DNA of 64,000 nucleotides from Apricaphanius iberus (lineage: Eukaryota; Chordata; Actinopteri; Cyprinodontiformes; Aphaniidae), in assembly GCA_028564705.1 (NCBI GenBank), contig JAPXFQ010000251.1:62001-126000 (forward strand). The letters run 5' to 3'. This document shows, in pieces, positions 12,101 through 35,236 of this stretch. How positions within the stretch are numbered: position 1 is the first letter of the stretch; each line of letters opens with the position of its first letter. The notes beneath the pieces were generated by a model. The model was given only the letters and a program-made list of their open reading frames with translations. It was not told where the DNA came from and ran no database searches. The position numbers and the translations under genes were made by a program.

Positions 12101-14212
12101 CGCAAACCTACATGCTGGTTTTATTTTACATGCAGTAAATGCATTTTGCAATAGATATATCTTAAAGTGAATAAAACTGTTGCACCACATGTCTAAGGGA
12201 AAAAAAATAGTGAAATGTTCCACTGCAACCATCTAATCTCACCTGGTATTTCTTCTCCCACAGGTAGTTTAGGGTGATTTTCTCCACTGCACAGTCACTG
12301 CATAGTTTACTGCCAAAAACTTCCTGTAGCATGTGGATGAGGTACATGTGGTGCTCTGCATCCATTGCATAGTAATGATTGAAGTCCAAAAAAATGACCT
12401 TAATCAAGAATGGAATTAGTAACTCACCTAAACTTTCATGAAGTTATAAAATGTCTACAATTATGAATAAGAGTGTTCTTACCTCTTTCTTGTGTCTGGT
12501 TAAGAAGGAGTTAATTTCTAACAGGCCATCTCTCACCTTTACCGACAGGTTAAAGGCAAGTTGATGATTAGTTCATGCAAAAAAAGGGTCTGTTACTAAT
12601 ACAGGAATGAATAAATACTATAACTTGTTTGGTCACAGTTATATCAAGGACCAAAAGTGTCTAGTGCCAATTTGGAACACCTATTTGGCTTAATTACAGA
12701 TGTAGGAGAGCGTTACAAATACTCCTCAGAGATTTTTGGTGCATATTTGATGCATCATGCAGTTGCTTCAGGTTTGCTGACAGCATATCCATGGGCCATC
12801 AAACGTGTCTGCGACGGATTGAGATCCAATAACTGTAGGGGGCTTTGAAAGAACAAGGAAGCTGTATTGTTTCTGGCACCAATGACCACAACACAGTCAT
12901 AGCCATTTAAATCCCTCTTTTTTCCACATTCTGACTCTCAATGAATTTGTTGTTGGGTGATGAATGCATTCACGGTTTGTGTTAAAAAGCTGGTTTATCC
13001 ATCAATTCAATTCATCAACATCAGTTCATGATGTTCTATTGCATGAATAAATACAATTTCATTACAAATTTAAATAGAGTTAACACTTAAAATGACCCAT
13101 TTTAGACAAGGGATGTACACAGCTAAGCACACCCTTTGATCCTTGCTCAGGGTTATTTCCGCTGTTCCACTTGCAAGAACACAGTGATGGAAAGAAACAA
13201 CACAGACTAAACTGTTACAATAAGCTGAAAAATTGTAACATGCATTAATATTTTCAGGCATGTAAACATAAATATATTGACATTGCTAAATCAACCAGTA
13301 ATTGGCATGGCATGTGAACAAGGAGACAAGATTTGGAGTAAAAATGATGACAAGGCAGTGTTGGCATCTCATTTTTCTTTAGTCACCTTGTGTCCGAAGA
13401 GGCCATGGATGAAGTAGATCTCATTTCCAGGTTCACCAGGTTTAGAAGATACCCTGAGATCAAAGTAACGGATTCCTGCATCTAACTGCTCCCTAAAAGT
13501 CAGGTTCTGGGAAGACAAATCACAGAATATGTTACAAATAGCTGCAAATCCATACAAAAATGCAACTCAGAAATCAAGATCCTCAAATTTTTACTTGCAG
13601 ACTGACTAATTTGTTTCTGTATTTTGAAATAGTACCTGTGTCATTGACCACTTCACCATGACTTTCTTGGCTAGCACACTGAACATGGTGGCCAGGTACT
13701 TTACGTAAGCCTTCTGATCAGGGCCCACAGGGGCATGCACATCCACCCAGAAGGTGAAGGAGTCATGAGAACCTGGAACAAATTGTGAAACCTGTTGGTG
13801 CTGATTCCTGGTTCATGATTTTTCTCTCTTCATCTTAGATGAGGAGAGCAAAAGTTTCACTTGCATGGAAACTGAGGAGCAGATGAAGCAAATAAAAACA
13901 AAATAAAATAAAAAGAAATCGGAACAAACGCTTGACTTGGAGGTTTTGGTTATTCTGTGTAAGTGGACCATATTTACCAACCCTAGAAGGACTCTTCTCA
14001 TTATTCAACCCAAATACACAACACCATAGTCTTATTCATTTCAAAACAATTGTCTAATTTTGCATCTCTTTACTTTGTACTGTTCTATCCCTATTTTTTT
14101 TCTGCTCACCTGGAACAGCGAGGTACTTGAGAGGCATGGCACTAAGTATGGAGGGAAGAGAACCCATCCAGTCAGCATTGACATTGCCAATCCCAGCAGG
14201 TCTTGTCCTCAT
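9121..14212 (-). CDS. plcxd2: PLCXD2-like PI-PLC X domain-containing protein
   Basis: Coding exons in transcript order: 14212-14110, 13772-13636, 13506-13387, 12536-12483, 12398-12243, 11193-11083, 10444-10314 and 9280-9121. Every junction is in phase, giving about 323 residues (mammalian PLCXD2 is about 305). The single-domain PI-PLC X fold begins at NADWMGSLP. The first catalytic His lies in PGSHDSF, assembled across the exon 1/2 junction, and the second in YFIHGLFG. VIFLDFNHYYAM, PAPWANTTEP, LTPRVNTVAKGL and NIITSDFVELTDFA follow in the family order. The wording is closer to PLCXD2 than to PLCXD1 as I recall them. Such proteins are predicted to hydrolyse phosphoinositides and lack PH, EF-hand and C2 domains. 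The start is uncertain: ATG 14212 is the first in frame, but a TTTGCAG acceptor at 14230 suggests an upstream exon may supply the N-terminus. A minus-strand ATTAAA lies at 9064-9058. Confidence 0.85.
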
Positions 14213-15098
14213 TTCCCTCACAAGGCTGCCTGCAAATGTCACGGTCAGGAAACTGCTCTTTGATGCAAAAGCATGCCCGCGAACGGATCACCATGCGCTC
14301 CAAACAGGTAACAACCACAGCAAGTCATCCTGGAATGTTGCAAATAAATTATTTCATTTTAGTATCTAAAAAAAACAAACTCTCTAATTTGGTTGTGACT
14401 AGTTTCCAGCCGGCACTGCTGGACATCCTTTAGAAGACCAGCGGGGAACTAACGACTACAATAATCCTCTTAAGTGAATTTCCACTTGTTGCAGCCTCTT
14501 CCCCGCCCATTTTTGTACTTCTGAGCTTAACCTGTTCTGTGTGTGGGCTGGAATCATCAGTAAGAAAGACATACGCAAACGAAAACTGGAGGAGATAATG
14601 TAGTTTGCTTCAGATTTTCATGTTATCCAGAGTCAGCATATGCTGATATGTGGATGACTGTGCATAAAGCATTAATCTGATCATGTGAATCAGATTAGGG
14701 CAGACACAGAGTTGATTTAGAATGATAAAACTAACCCCGCTTCATCATCAAATATCATAAAGTTTCCAGCCATGCTTTCCTGAAAAATCATATAAAATAC
14801 TTTGCAAATATGACCATGATTCTTAATCTATTGGAATTTTAAGTAGTACTTGATTGGAAAGAAAAATAATACATTGTTTTCAACATTCACCCCCCACCAC
14901 CCACCCCCCAAAGGAAAAAATCTAAAAATTGTACCCGTTTTTGCCATTTGATATTTTGGTGAATTTCCTGCAGAATCATCTGTGCTTTGGGTAAGTCTGA
15001 AATAAAAAAAAACACTTTTATCTAAACCAGTGGTGTCCAAACATTTCGCCAAGCAAGCCAAAATTGTAAAGGTAAAGAACCAGAGGAACATCATTTTT

Positions 15099-15100
<2 letters not shown>

Positions 15101-15140
<40 letters not shown>
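15101..15140. repeat. (TA)n microsatellite
   Basis: About 20 uninterrupted TA units in the intergenic region. Confidence 0.95.
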
Positions 15141-15143
<3 letters not shown>

Positions 15144-16557
15144 TTTTAAAATAAAAAGAACAAAATTCCTTTCTAATTTAGTGATTTTTATCTGCTCACC
15201 CATAACCTTTACATTTAAAATTTTAACTGAAAAATACACTATTTTGGAATGAACAAAAAAAGAAGAATCTGCTTATCACTATAAATATAAAAGGTTAAAA
15301 AAAGTGTATTACATGTTTAGCCAATCAAAATGAATGCAAACAACTTTCAACTTTTTAATGAATTGTTTTTTTGTTTATTTTATTGTTTATTGAATATTCT
15401 CTTCAACATGGTCAGAGCACGTTAACATATTTTTTAATGCTTACTTTATTTAGTTAAATTTAATGAAATTTAATACACAAGTATTTAATGCAAGTTTTTT
15501 TTAACTAAATGTCTGTGTTTGGGGACTTTCTATACAATTAAAATTAAAGCAACAACATTAAGATTAGTAAATAATACGATTTATGAAGTGTACCTTCTTT
15601 CAAGTGTATATGCTGTACCGCAGCATTTATATCAAACTTCATTTTGGACTTATCATTACTTTCTTTCAGCTATAGCTTTCTTTTAGCTTCCCTTCTATGA
15701 AGTCCAGATGTCTTGAAGGCATGGGTAATATATACCCTGTCAAAAGATTCTTTTAGCTGACCCATATATCTTTTTCTTTTCCCTTTGGAGTTACCACAGG
15801 CTGCTCAGGGGTGCCTCAGCTCTGGCTCTTGGGATTTACTACCCTGCAAATTTTGATTTAAAAGAAAAAATGTACATTGCAGGTTATTTTGTTATGGTCA
15901 ACAAGTGATTTGTAGTAAACTTTCTTCCTTTCTGCATGTATTTATTCATTTTAAAAGCTGTTTCCAAATGTGGTTGTAGGGCTACAGTTTGTTTTTTATT
16001 TAGGCTGTCAGTTCAAAAGGAATAATACATTTTTGCAAGCACTTTAAGAGCCATCATAATGTGTAACACTAGATTTTATTTTTCTTTAAAACTTTTTGAG
16101 CTATTTTAAATATGTGCTGTTAGGTTCAAATTGTAAAACACTAGCCCCATGGTCTACAAAATGATAAATCACATGATACAAAGCCAGACCTCTTCTTGTT
16201 AAATAGCCTAGAAAGTTTTATAAGAATTATGGTTTATTATTTATAAAAAGTTCTCTAGGGATTCACCTGCAAAGCCAAAAAGGTTATGTAGCGTCATCTA
16301 TTGGTGAAAAATCTGTACTGCTTCTCCGTTTAGACGTGGAGACGTGGAGAAGTGACAATAGTCCGTTTTTCCTAATCCTGAATTAAAGCATTGAGTTCTC
16401 TGGTAGAATGAAAATACGCCTAATTACATAGCGGTCACCTCTTAAAAATAAAAACATAAAATGAAACAAATAAAAATAAAATAAAATGAAAGGGCTGTTT
16501 ATCAATGGTTTCAAATTTTGACATATTTGCTGAAATATTATAAACTACATCGTCATC

Positions 16558-16597
<40 letters not shown>
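16558..16597. repeat. (AAT)n microsatellite
   Basis: About 13 TAA/AAT units roughly 150 bp upstream of the mak X-box-like site. Confidence 0.95.
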
Positions 16598-16598
<1 letters not shown>

Positions 16599-16639
16599 GT
16601 CAATATGTATTTTTATTTCTCACTCACACTGTTCCAAAA

Positions 16640-16799
16640 CGATAAACGCACAGTCCTTCCTAAAAGGACAGCATCCCCCACAAAGCACTGCGGCCGCCTG
16701 CGCATGTCACCTGGTAGCCCAGCAAAGGGTACGCGTTTGTGTGTACGTTTCCATGGAGAGCAGTCACGCACGCACGCACACACGCACGCACGCCGTTTA
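16640..16799 (+). promoter_or_regulatory. mak: Putative mak promoter (GC/CpG-rich)
   Basis: This is a local CpG-rich island in otherwise AT-rich DNA, with a GCGGCCGC site at about 16690, the X-box-like site at 16747-16760 and a CACGCACGCA-type simple repeat. It lies directly upstream of a segment ending in a strong splice donor, so it is the best candidate for the mak start region. No TATA box is evident, as is common for cilia genes. Confidence 0.5.
16747..16760 (+). promoter_or_regulatory. X-box-like RFX binding site
   Basis: GTTTCCATGGAGAG matches the RFX X-box pattern of two half-sites (RYYNYY, 1-3 bp spacer, RRNRAC) at all but the last base. RFX factors activate ciliary genes, and MAK is a ciliary kinase. 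The site lies about 50-130 bp upstream of the putative first-exon donor. Confidence 0.45.
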
Positions 16800-16894
16800 T
16801 CGTGAGAGCTGTGTGATACAGACTCCGTCTAGTTTATCTGGAGCTATCAGCGGAGCCAGACAACGGCTGAGGAAATAAGCGGCAGCCCTTACTG
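16800..16894 (+). other. mak: Putative non-coding first exon of mak
   Basis: GC-richer sequence ending in a strong donor (CTTACTG|GTGAGT at 16894/16895), immediately downstream of the promoter-like island. The 5' boundary is not defined by sequence. A second candidate donor (GCATGCCG|GTAAGC, exon end 18920) could mark an alternative leader exon. Either would join the acceptor at 19277/19278. Confidence 0.4.
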
Positions 16895-19225
16895 GTGAGT
16901 TTAAAACACACGGAGGGAGAGAAACTGAAGTAATGGAGAAAGTGAACTGGTCAAAACTGACATGCCAGGAAGTCATTTTAACACGATCTTTATAAAAAGC
17001 GCTCCCTGGTAGGATATTTGTGCATAGCCACCTGACTAAACTGTCTGAATAAAGCAATTTTGCTTGACACGTAGCTTTTTCAGGAATGCATGGCTGCTGA
17101 ATAAATTCTGATAAACAAAGTTATTATTGTTTTGTTGAATAGGAATATATTATCACTTTAGCCGGTTTTAATCAGATGCATTCCCATTCTTGTCCTTATA
17201 TGCATACAGGTTAGACTTTGAGTGTAAGTGACCTAGATTAGCTTCCTAATGTCATATGGCCTTAGTACATCTTAATTCCCTTTTAATCCTTCCCCAGCAG
17301 ATTGCAGGACAGCAGACCTCTGGCCTTTATTATCCTTTAGCTGCTCATTGTCACTAGACCTAACATTTGTTCAGAACAAGTACCTATAATAACTTAGATA
17401 AATGTATTTCCTGAGTTGCAAAATGATGTTTAATTTTACAGATGAGTCACTTTTAAGTAATTAATCCAATTTTAGATATCATTTGTTCTTAGCTTATTTC
17501 ATTTAAGTTAATTTATATTGTGTAGCATATACACAACTACGTTTCGTTGTATTTACTCTTTTGCTGAAGTTTTGTGAAAATTACTAAGAAATACAAAAGA
17601 AAACAATGCCACTAGAAAATTCAGTGGTATAAATTAGGCAGTGATTAGGCCCTTGAATGTATTGGTTTTAAGGTAAATTTTGTATACCTCTGTTCTATCA
17701 AATTGTGATAGAATAGCAAGTCAAAACCATTTTATTCATTGTTCTGAAAAATGATACTTTGGAGCTTTTTTTGCATGCATACAATATGTTTTGTAAGTTG
17801 GCAACTGCAAAGTTTCTGAAAAGCAAGCAAGCAATAAAAAATAAACTAAGGTTACAAACTTATTTTGTAGCATGCCTGGTTATTTCAGTCAAGCTATACG
17901 TTACTTTTTAGGCTGATTTATGTCTAGTTAAATCACATTTAGCTCAAAGTTTTGAACCTGTTTTTGGTTTTCCATAAAATACAGAAGTCATACTACAAAT
18001 AAAAAAAAAAATACTGAAAAAAATAGGCTCGAGCCTCATCAGTAGTCAAGCTATCACAGTGTGCCACTGTTTGTACCAGAGTTTGTTTTAATTTGAAAAA
18101 AAAAAAAAAACATTTAAAAGAAAGCTCAAAAATAAATTTAACGAGATGCAGAAGCACTGTATGAAGTACAACGTAGTGTTTTGTCCCCAGTTAAACTAGG
18201 GGCAGCCATGACTCTCTAATTAAAGTCACAAAGCTTCAAGAAGCATGTTTATTCACCCTTGCATCCAGGCTAGCAACCAAAGCTTAATTAACCAACTATT
18301 AACATCTTATAATACACCCAGTATGATATTATAATGAGCAGAAGGCAAAAGGGTCTAATATTCCATGCCATAACTACTTAAAAACTACTGCACCATTTAG
18401 AATAAATGTATTCTGTTTTTGCTTTTGCCCTGAATCTGAATTAAAACAACACATAAGTGGTATAGATAAAATTACGACAATGATCAATACAATTTTTCAG
18501 CAGCAGTTTGGTTTTATCTTAAGTGAAAGGAACTAGATTGTTTAAAAGATTTGTGTAAAAATGTTTGTACAGACACCGCAATCCTGAAAATACGCAGAGT
18601 TGTAAACTATGAGATTTTTATACCACAAGAATATGCAACTAAAGATGTTTTAGTTTCACAGAGTTTTATTGGTACGTTTTGTTTTAGGGTGTCTATGTTT
18701 GCAGATACTTCAAAGTGACATTTCTGGCACTGTGCCGCAAAGCTACAAGAGAACAAGAGCTGTGTTTTAAGCACTCTGTAGTTGTTGTTGTGGTAATTTT
18801 AAAGGCGCCATTAGGGAGGGTGATTTTCCTGAACATAACAACCAGCGTGATCACTATGCCCTGTGGCGTCAGTCAAATCCTTTTGCCAGGCAGGTAGCTC
18901 GGGGAACGCTGTGCATGCCGGTAAGCGTGTTGGTGATGTAACAACCTATTTACATCTTCCGTGGACTAATCCGTCTAGGGCTACCTGTGACATCACCCTG
19001 GGGTGTTCATATCATGGCTTCCTACAACACTAAAGTGCTACACAACTGATCCACCTTATTCAGGCAAAAAAAAAAAAAAAAGAAATGATATGATATGATA
19101 TGACTATCATATTTAGCCTATCTCTGTTTATAATTCAGACTTCTGAAATTATGTAAGCTGACCAAGTGTATGCTAATGGTGATACATTTGGAATTCAAAT
19201 GTTGCTGATCTATTTATTTATTCGA

Positions 19226-19268
19226 CCCCCCCCCCCCCCCACCCCCCCCCCCCCCCCCCCCCCCCCCC
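19226..19268. repeat. Poly(C) tract before mak exon 1 acceptor
   Basis: About 40 cytosines with single interruptions, followed by CTTTTAG at 19271-19277. It forms the pyrimidine tract of the likely acceptor for the exon that carries the mak start codon. Exact length is likely polymorphic and prone to sequencing error. Confidence 0.9.
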
Positions 19269-19461
19269 ACCTTTTAGATGCCTTTTGCAACGACGTTTAC
19301 TACATCACCAAGATTCACATTCTTCAATCATGGAGAAGAGACTGCAAGATTACCTTTAAGTTCCTGGCTCAGTAGATATTTTAAATAGTTGAAGATTTTT
19401 CATTTTGGAGCTGCTCATCTAACACATAAGGAGAATCGAGAAGCTGATGAAACTTTTTTAA

Positions 19462-30706
<11,245 letters not shown>

Positions 30707-31221
30707 TCCAGAGGAAGCAGGGGGCAACAGCTGTCTGCTGTGCTTGAGTTTGTGTCCATATCTTTGATAAAAAATGTAAAACCAGAGCGGTTATTGCCAC
30801 CTAATCAAAAAACAATAATAAATTATTTATTTTTTATCACTCAGGACGCATATCTCATCCCAGTGAGTGGCAACCAACCAGTTTCTCTTTAGTGATGTCA
30901 TTTTCTATGGTTGAACATGTTTGCCAAGACTGCTACTGTCTGCAAAGCGAAGTATTCTTGAGGGATCCATTGTGAGCCAATCCAACTGTAAATGGTTGCA
31001 GGTTTTAAATATGATGTGAATGCATCAGACGGATGTAACCTTTTCAAACTTTTTTTGTTGTTGTAAATAATAGTTTGCTGATAAATCTTCCCACCCTTTC
31101 CTTTTTTGGGCTTAAGTTAACAGTAGAGAACGTTTATCTTGATACTGTCAAGCATTTCCTGCACTCTATGTATAATGCAATGAAAACATTTAACATTTTG
31201 TAAGTATTTTTTACTAATAAA
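30707..31221 (+). other. mak: mak 3' UTR and convergent mak/tmem14c intergenic space
   Basis: Poly(A) signals AATAAA occur at 30817-30822 and 31216-31221. The tmem14c stop codon on the opposite strand lies at 31395-31397, so the two genes converge with about 690 bp between stops and their 3' ends may overlap. Confidence 0.5.
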
Positions 31222-31394
31222 CATATAGAAATTCAAGGTGTGTTTGTAAAAAAGACAAGACATCCATTTCTGTACAAATCATACATTTTATAATTTTTTT
31301 GTTTCCTTTTTTTTTCTACCAAAGTAAAAGTGAATGTCAAATTCCAAAAGGCTGCTGCACAACATCACCAAACACAAGCTGAAGAGCCTTCACC

Positions 31395-32826
31395 TCATGA
31401 GGACCCAGCAGGTTTCTGGAGCAATGTCAAACTAAGCTTCCCCACCATCAGCAGACTGAAATGAGAAGATCACATTAAGCTCTATTAAAAATAAACATTT
31501 ATCACCTGGACCCTATAGTTAAAGTTCACCGAAATAGTATCAAATCTACATTTTTACACAACCTACTAATATGCTTTTGAGATTGATTCTAGAACAAACC
31601 TTGCTCCTGCAATCAAACCAGCTGGCATGAACTTCCTTGACCCGTAGAATCTCTTCCCCATGATGGCAGACAGTGCTCCTGAAGTAGCTGCAACATTGAA
31701 TATGATTGTTTGTGAACTGAGTCACCAAAAATGTTTATAGCCAGATTAAGACATATATCATAGTCACTTATTTCTAAGAAAGCTATTTTAGTTAATCACC
31801 TTTTTTTATTTCTTATTTAATTTTCTTAGTTACTGGCTGCTTAACAATAGACTTATTTATGAGACGTTTTCAATCCAATGTTTTGCTGCTGTGGGTGTGA
31901 AAGAATTTTACATACCTAGAGACACCCAGACATTATTGGGGTCGTTGGAGATCTGGTAGGCTCCAAAACCTGCTAGCCCCCCAAAGAGCAGACCAGCAGC
32001 CAGTGAGGGGACACTGCCTGTGTGTGTGTGTGTGTGTGAGAGAGTGTGTGTGTGCATAAGAGAGAGGGAAAGAGAGGAAAACAGTGAGGAAACACATCCG
32101 GCACTAAAGACTTTATGAAACAACATGATTCTTTTTAAAAGCAACAATTGAGAATATAATATAATCTTAAACTTCCGTTATGGCTTTTTAAATAAAGAGT
32201 TGGTCCTCAGCATTTAACACTTATTGGAATTTAACATCTAAATCATCATGTGACATTCTTTGAGATTAAGACGTCATGACACACCGACCTGTTTTTTTTA
32301 CTGATATAGACAATTTGTTGAGATATCTACACCACATTAGAAAGTGCCATGTGTTATACCGTACATGTAAAAAAAAAAAAAGGTCAAACAAAAATAGACC
32401 TGCTTTACTCATTTTTGTTTTTGTTTGAACGTTTATCTAAGTAAAATAATAAAAAAAAGGTAAGGAAGGAGTGTGAATGCATCTTGGTATAGGCTAGATA
32501 TAACTCCCATAAAATAGACAATTAATTTGTCCAGACAAATTGATAGGCATAGATAAGCTATAATCAATGTAATAAAGTGCAACAGCCCAAAAAAAAAAAA
32601 AAAGAAAAAAAGTCACTCCTAATTTGTTTATGTTTTATTTATTGGAGCGTTATCCGTTCTACATCTCGTTTAAAATGCAATCTAGATTAACAGTGTACAC
32701 ATTTCAGTGAACAGACGGGTCCTCCGAGTTGAACACGTAACATTTCTCACCTGCTTTCACATAACCAACGACTCCTCCGGATGCCACAACAGTGGCATAT
32801 CCATATCCTATCCAATCCACAGACAT
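31395..32826 (-). CDS. tmem14c: TMEM14C, mitochondrial inner-membrane protein
   Basis: Coding exons in transcript order: 32826-32751, 32017-31916, 31687-31600 and 31455-31395. They total 327 nt, giving 108 residues, close to mammalian TMEM14C (about 112). Family wording is clear: [20 protein letters not shown], then [49 protein letters not shown]. The glycine/alanine-rich hydrophobic helices fit the small four-helix TMEM14 (UPF0136) fold. TMEM14C is reported to aid protoporphyrinogen IX movement into the mitochondrial matrix for haem synthesis. The start ATG at 32826 lies nine bases into an exon whose acceptor is CTGTAACAG|GCG (exon edge 32835), so a non-coding first exon lies upstream, probably near 33.3-33.4 kb. 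The final residues ([11 protein letters not shown]) differ from the mammalian end. TMEM14A or B is a less likely identity, given mak next door. Confidence 0.93.
32018..32054. repeat. (TG)n/(CA)n microsatellite at tmem14c acceptor
   Basis: A TG tract on the plus strand, which reads as (CA)n on the transcribed tmem14c strand and ends directly in the CACAG|GCAGTG acceptor of coding exon 2. A second TG run follows a short GA interruption. Confidence 0.9.
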
Positions 32827-33289
32827 GTTGAACGCCTGTTACAGAAAGCCATCAGATCAGTGGATTAACAAACACACAATCCTGGATGCTGCGAACATTC
32901 AATTAACGCAACTAAGCCCTGTTTTGACCCGATTACTACTTACACACGCAGAGCCATTATTAAAGAAGCTGTCTGTATCTTCATGTAACAATGTACTGTT
33001 ACTGAAAACTAAGGGAACCAACAGAACGTATGGAAACATTTTGGACTGTGAAAACTGTTGACCCTGTTACATATTAGTCACCACAACTCAGCATAGAGAT
33101 TGGCACATGTTTAAGTAAATGTGTTTGGCTTAAACGATAAGACATACTTGCTGAAGACAGCAGAGCAGGGCCCCACAGCTATGCTTGCAAACACACACAC
33201 ACACAGAAATACTAAACCCTACAGAGAAAACGCGGCTTCCATTGACACAATGTTTCAAAATGACGAGAGGGAAAAACTTATAAAATAAC

Positions 33290-33440
33290 CTATAAAGGGA
33301 GATACAACCTTGCTCCGTGTTTGTCCTCTGTCAGCCAACGGCAGCTTGTTCTCCGCCGAACACAAATTAAGGTTGCACACACAAACCCTGCGCGTTTTAA
33401 AGTGGCTGATGGGAAATGTAGGCGTAGCTGTGCGGAAGGG
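33290..33440 (-). promoter_or_regulatory. tmem14c: Putative tmem14c promoter / first exon
   Basis: A GC-richer patch upstream of tmem14c. On the minus strand, CTACATTTCCCATCAGCC (near 33423-33406) resembles the ZNF143/THAP11 element (ACTACAATTCCCAGAATGC type) often found at promoters of mitochondrial and housekeeping genes. The transcription start and the leader exon boundary cannot be fixed by eye. Confidence 0.4.
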
Positions 33441-35081
33441 ATATTGTCATACATTTCAAGAGCCAAAAACAAAACAAAAACAACAAACAAACAAACAAAA
33501 TCGTTACTGCTAATATTATAACATATTTAAATTACATTCAAAAAGTAACACACACGTTATTTAGATTCATCAAACACATAATGATATATTGCAAATGCTT
33601 ATTTATGTTGTTTTGTCTTCTAATGTAGCATAAACCATGTTTACAGTGTTTAAATCCCTGCTTTAATTTGCACTGTCTGACTCACTAATGAACATTTCTG
33701 CTGCTGTCATTTACACATCAGTTTTTCACAGTTTATATTCTGCTAATTCTTGGAAATATTACGTTTACTTTTAAATGCACATGCTGTACATTATTGTAAA
33801 TGTTTTTAATAATTTAAACGTTTTAAAGTATCCTGCTACTTTGCACGTTCCAATCTGGGTATGCCACTTTATTTTGATTGTTAATGACTGCACAGTACTC
33901 TGGTTTTTGTAAGTCACACGTTACACATTATTCCTAACTCTTAAATTCTGCGTTTTATAACTTTTTATTTCTGAATCGAAATGCTTGTATTTCATTCCTG
34001 CTTGCAGCTGTTACAAGCAAATTTCTCTTTTTGGGACAATAAAGGATTGCTCTATTCTGTTCAATTGTTCTATTCTAACCTTAACATCAGGGCCCTGACT
34101 ACATGTGTGTTATATGGCTTTAAGGTCAGGTTATTACTGTCGCTTCTCCGCACTCATTTCAAAATAAAATGAAATGTTTCCCTTAATCTGACAAGTGGAT
34201 ATTGAGAAAATGCTCAATTGATCTTCATAACCTTCCAAAAATAGTCCTATTTATTTAGTCCCATTCTTTGGAAGGCTTTACGGACAACTTTGCAAACTCT
34301 TGAGTAAATTACTTTGAACATGTCGGACCAACATTTTCTTACTCTTAGCAGCCACAAGGTGGCCCCACAGGATTATATTAAGACAGTGTTCTCCTTTAGA
34401 TCACAAGCGATCTTAGATTACAGTTGGTCACGTTTTTTGTTATATTAATTTAGAACTGCACTAAATAGATAAATAGATAAATAAATAAATAACTATATGC
34501 ACGAGGAATGATGGAAGACTACCTTTCAAATGTATTCTTTGATGATTTAGTTTAATGTTTAAAAAAACGAAAACAGTAGGCCTAATACAAATATGGTGCT
34601 TACCTAAACTAAATTAATGACAAGGTCTATGTCTCGTCTTATTTAATAATTATTTGATTAATTAATTAATTAATTTACTTAAGTCATCCCCACACAGCGC
34701 TAGATTCGTCTCACTGGGTTCCACGAACCAGCTTTAGGCGTTCCGCGCTCCCTTGCAAAAGAAAGATGGCGCTAGAATGCAATGAAATTCTCACAGAGAG
34801 CAGGCTTTGGAAACGTTAGACCTTCAACCCTCAACTACAATCGCCGTTACAAAATTACAGCTAACTGCACAATGTATTCGAACCGTGGAGCTGTTGGCCT
34901 GATGGTTAGTGCCATTCACCGGTCGGGCAGATGATTTACCGTCTTCAGCATAGAAAATCTATGGATTAACTATATTTGATCATGACCAAAAATAATATTT
35001 TTTTATGTTTAATCAAAAGAAAGGTGTGACGTGAGTGATGCAGACATGCAAAGTACACAAAGCAAAGTGACCATTTAAAAT

Positions 35082-35100
35082 GAATAAATAAATAAACAAA

Positions 35101-35136
<36 letters not shown>

Positions 35137-35146
35137 AATAACAATA

Positions 35147-35234
<88 letters not shown>
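35082..35234. repeat. Compound (AAAT)n / (AAT)n microsatellite
   Basis: About 50 bp of AAAT units pass into about 100 bp of AAT units with rare interruptions. Confidence 0.95.

Positions 35235-35236
<2 letters not shown>

Larger units (their letters stand above)
14230..16639. other. Intergenic DNA between plcxd2-like gene and mak promoter
   Basis: AT-rich sequence with a (TA)n tract, an (AAT)n tract and homopolymer runs. At 15027 the sequence CAGTGGTGTCCAAAC resembles the terminal repeat of Charlie-type hAT elements, but no partner end was found. An upstream, possibly non-coding, exon of the plcxd2-like gene may lie here. No coding exon was recognised. Confidence 0.4.

Noticed and set aside
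11972..12232. Minus-strand frame that looked like an extra plcxd2 exon
   Set aside because: Exons 12398-12243 and 11193-11083 join directly in phase and reproduce the family order (KYQ then VIVFYHH), so no exon is needed between them.
34885..34930. tRNA-like string (TGGCCTGATGGTTAGTGC)
   Set aside because: It resembles an A box, but there is no matching B box or cloverleaf; at most an old SINE remnant.
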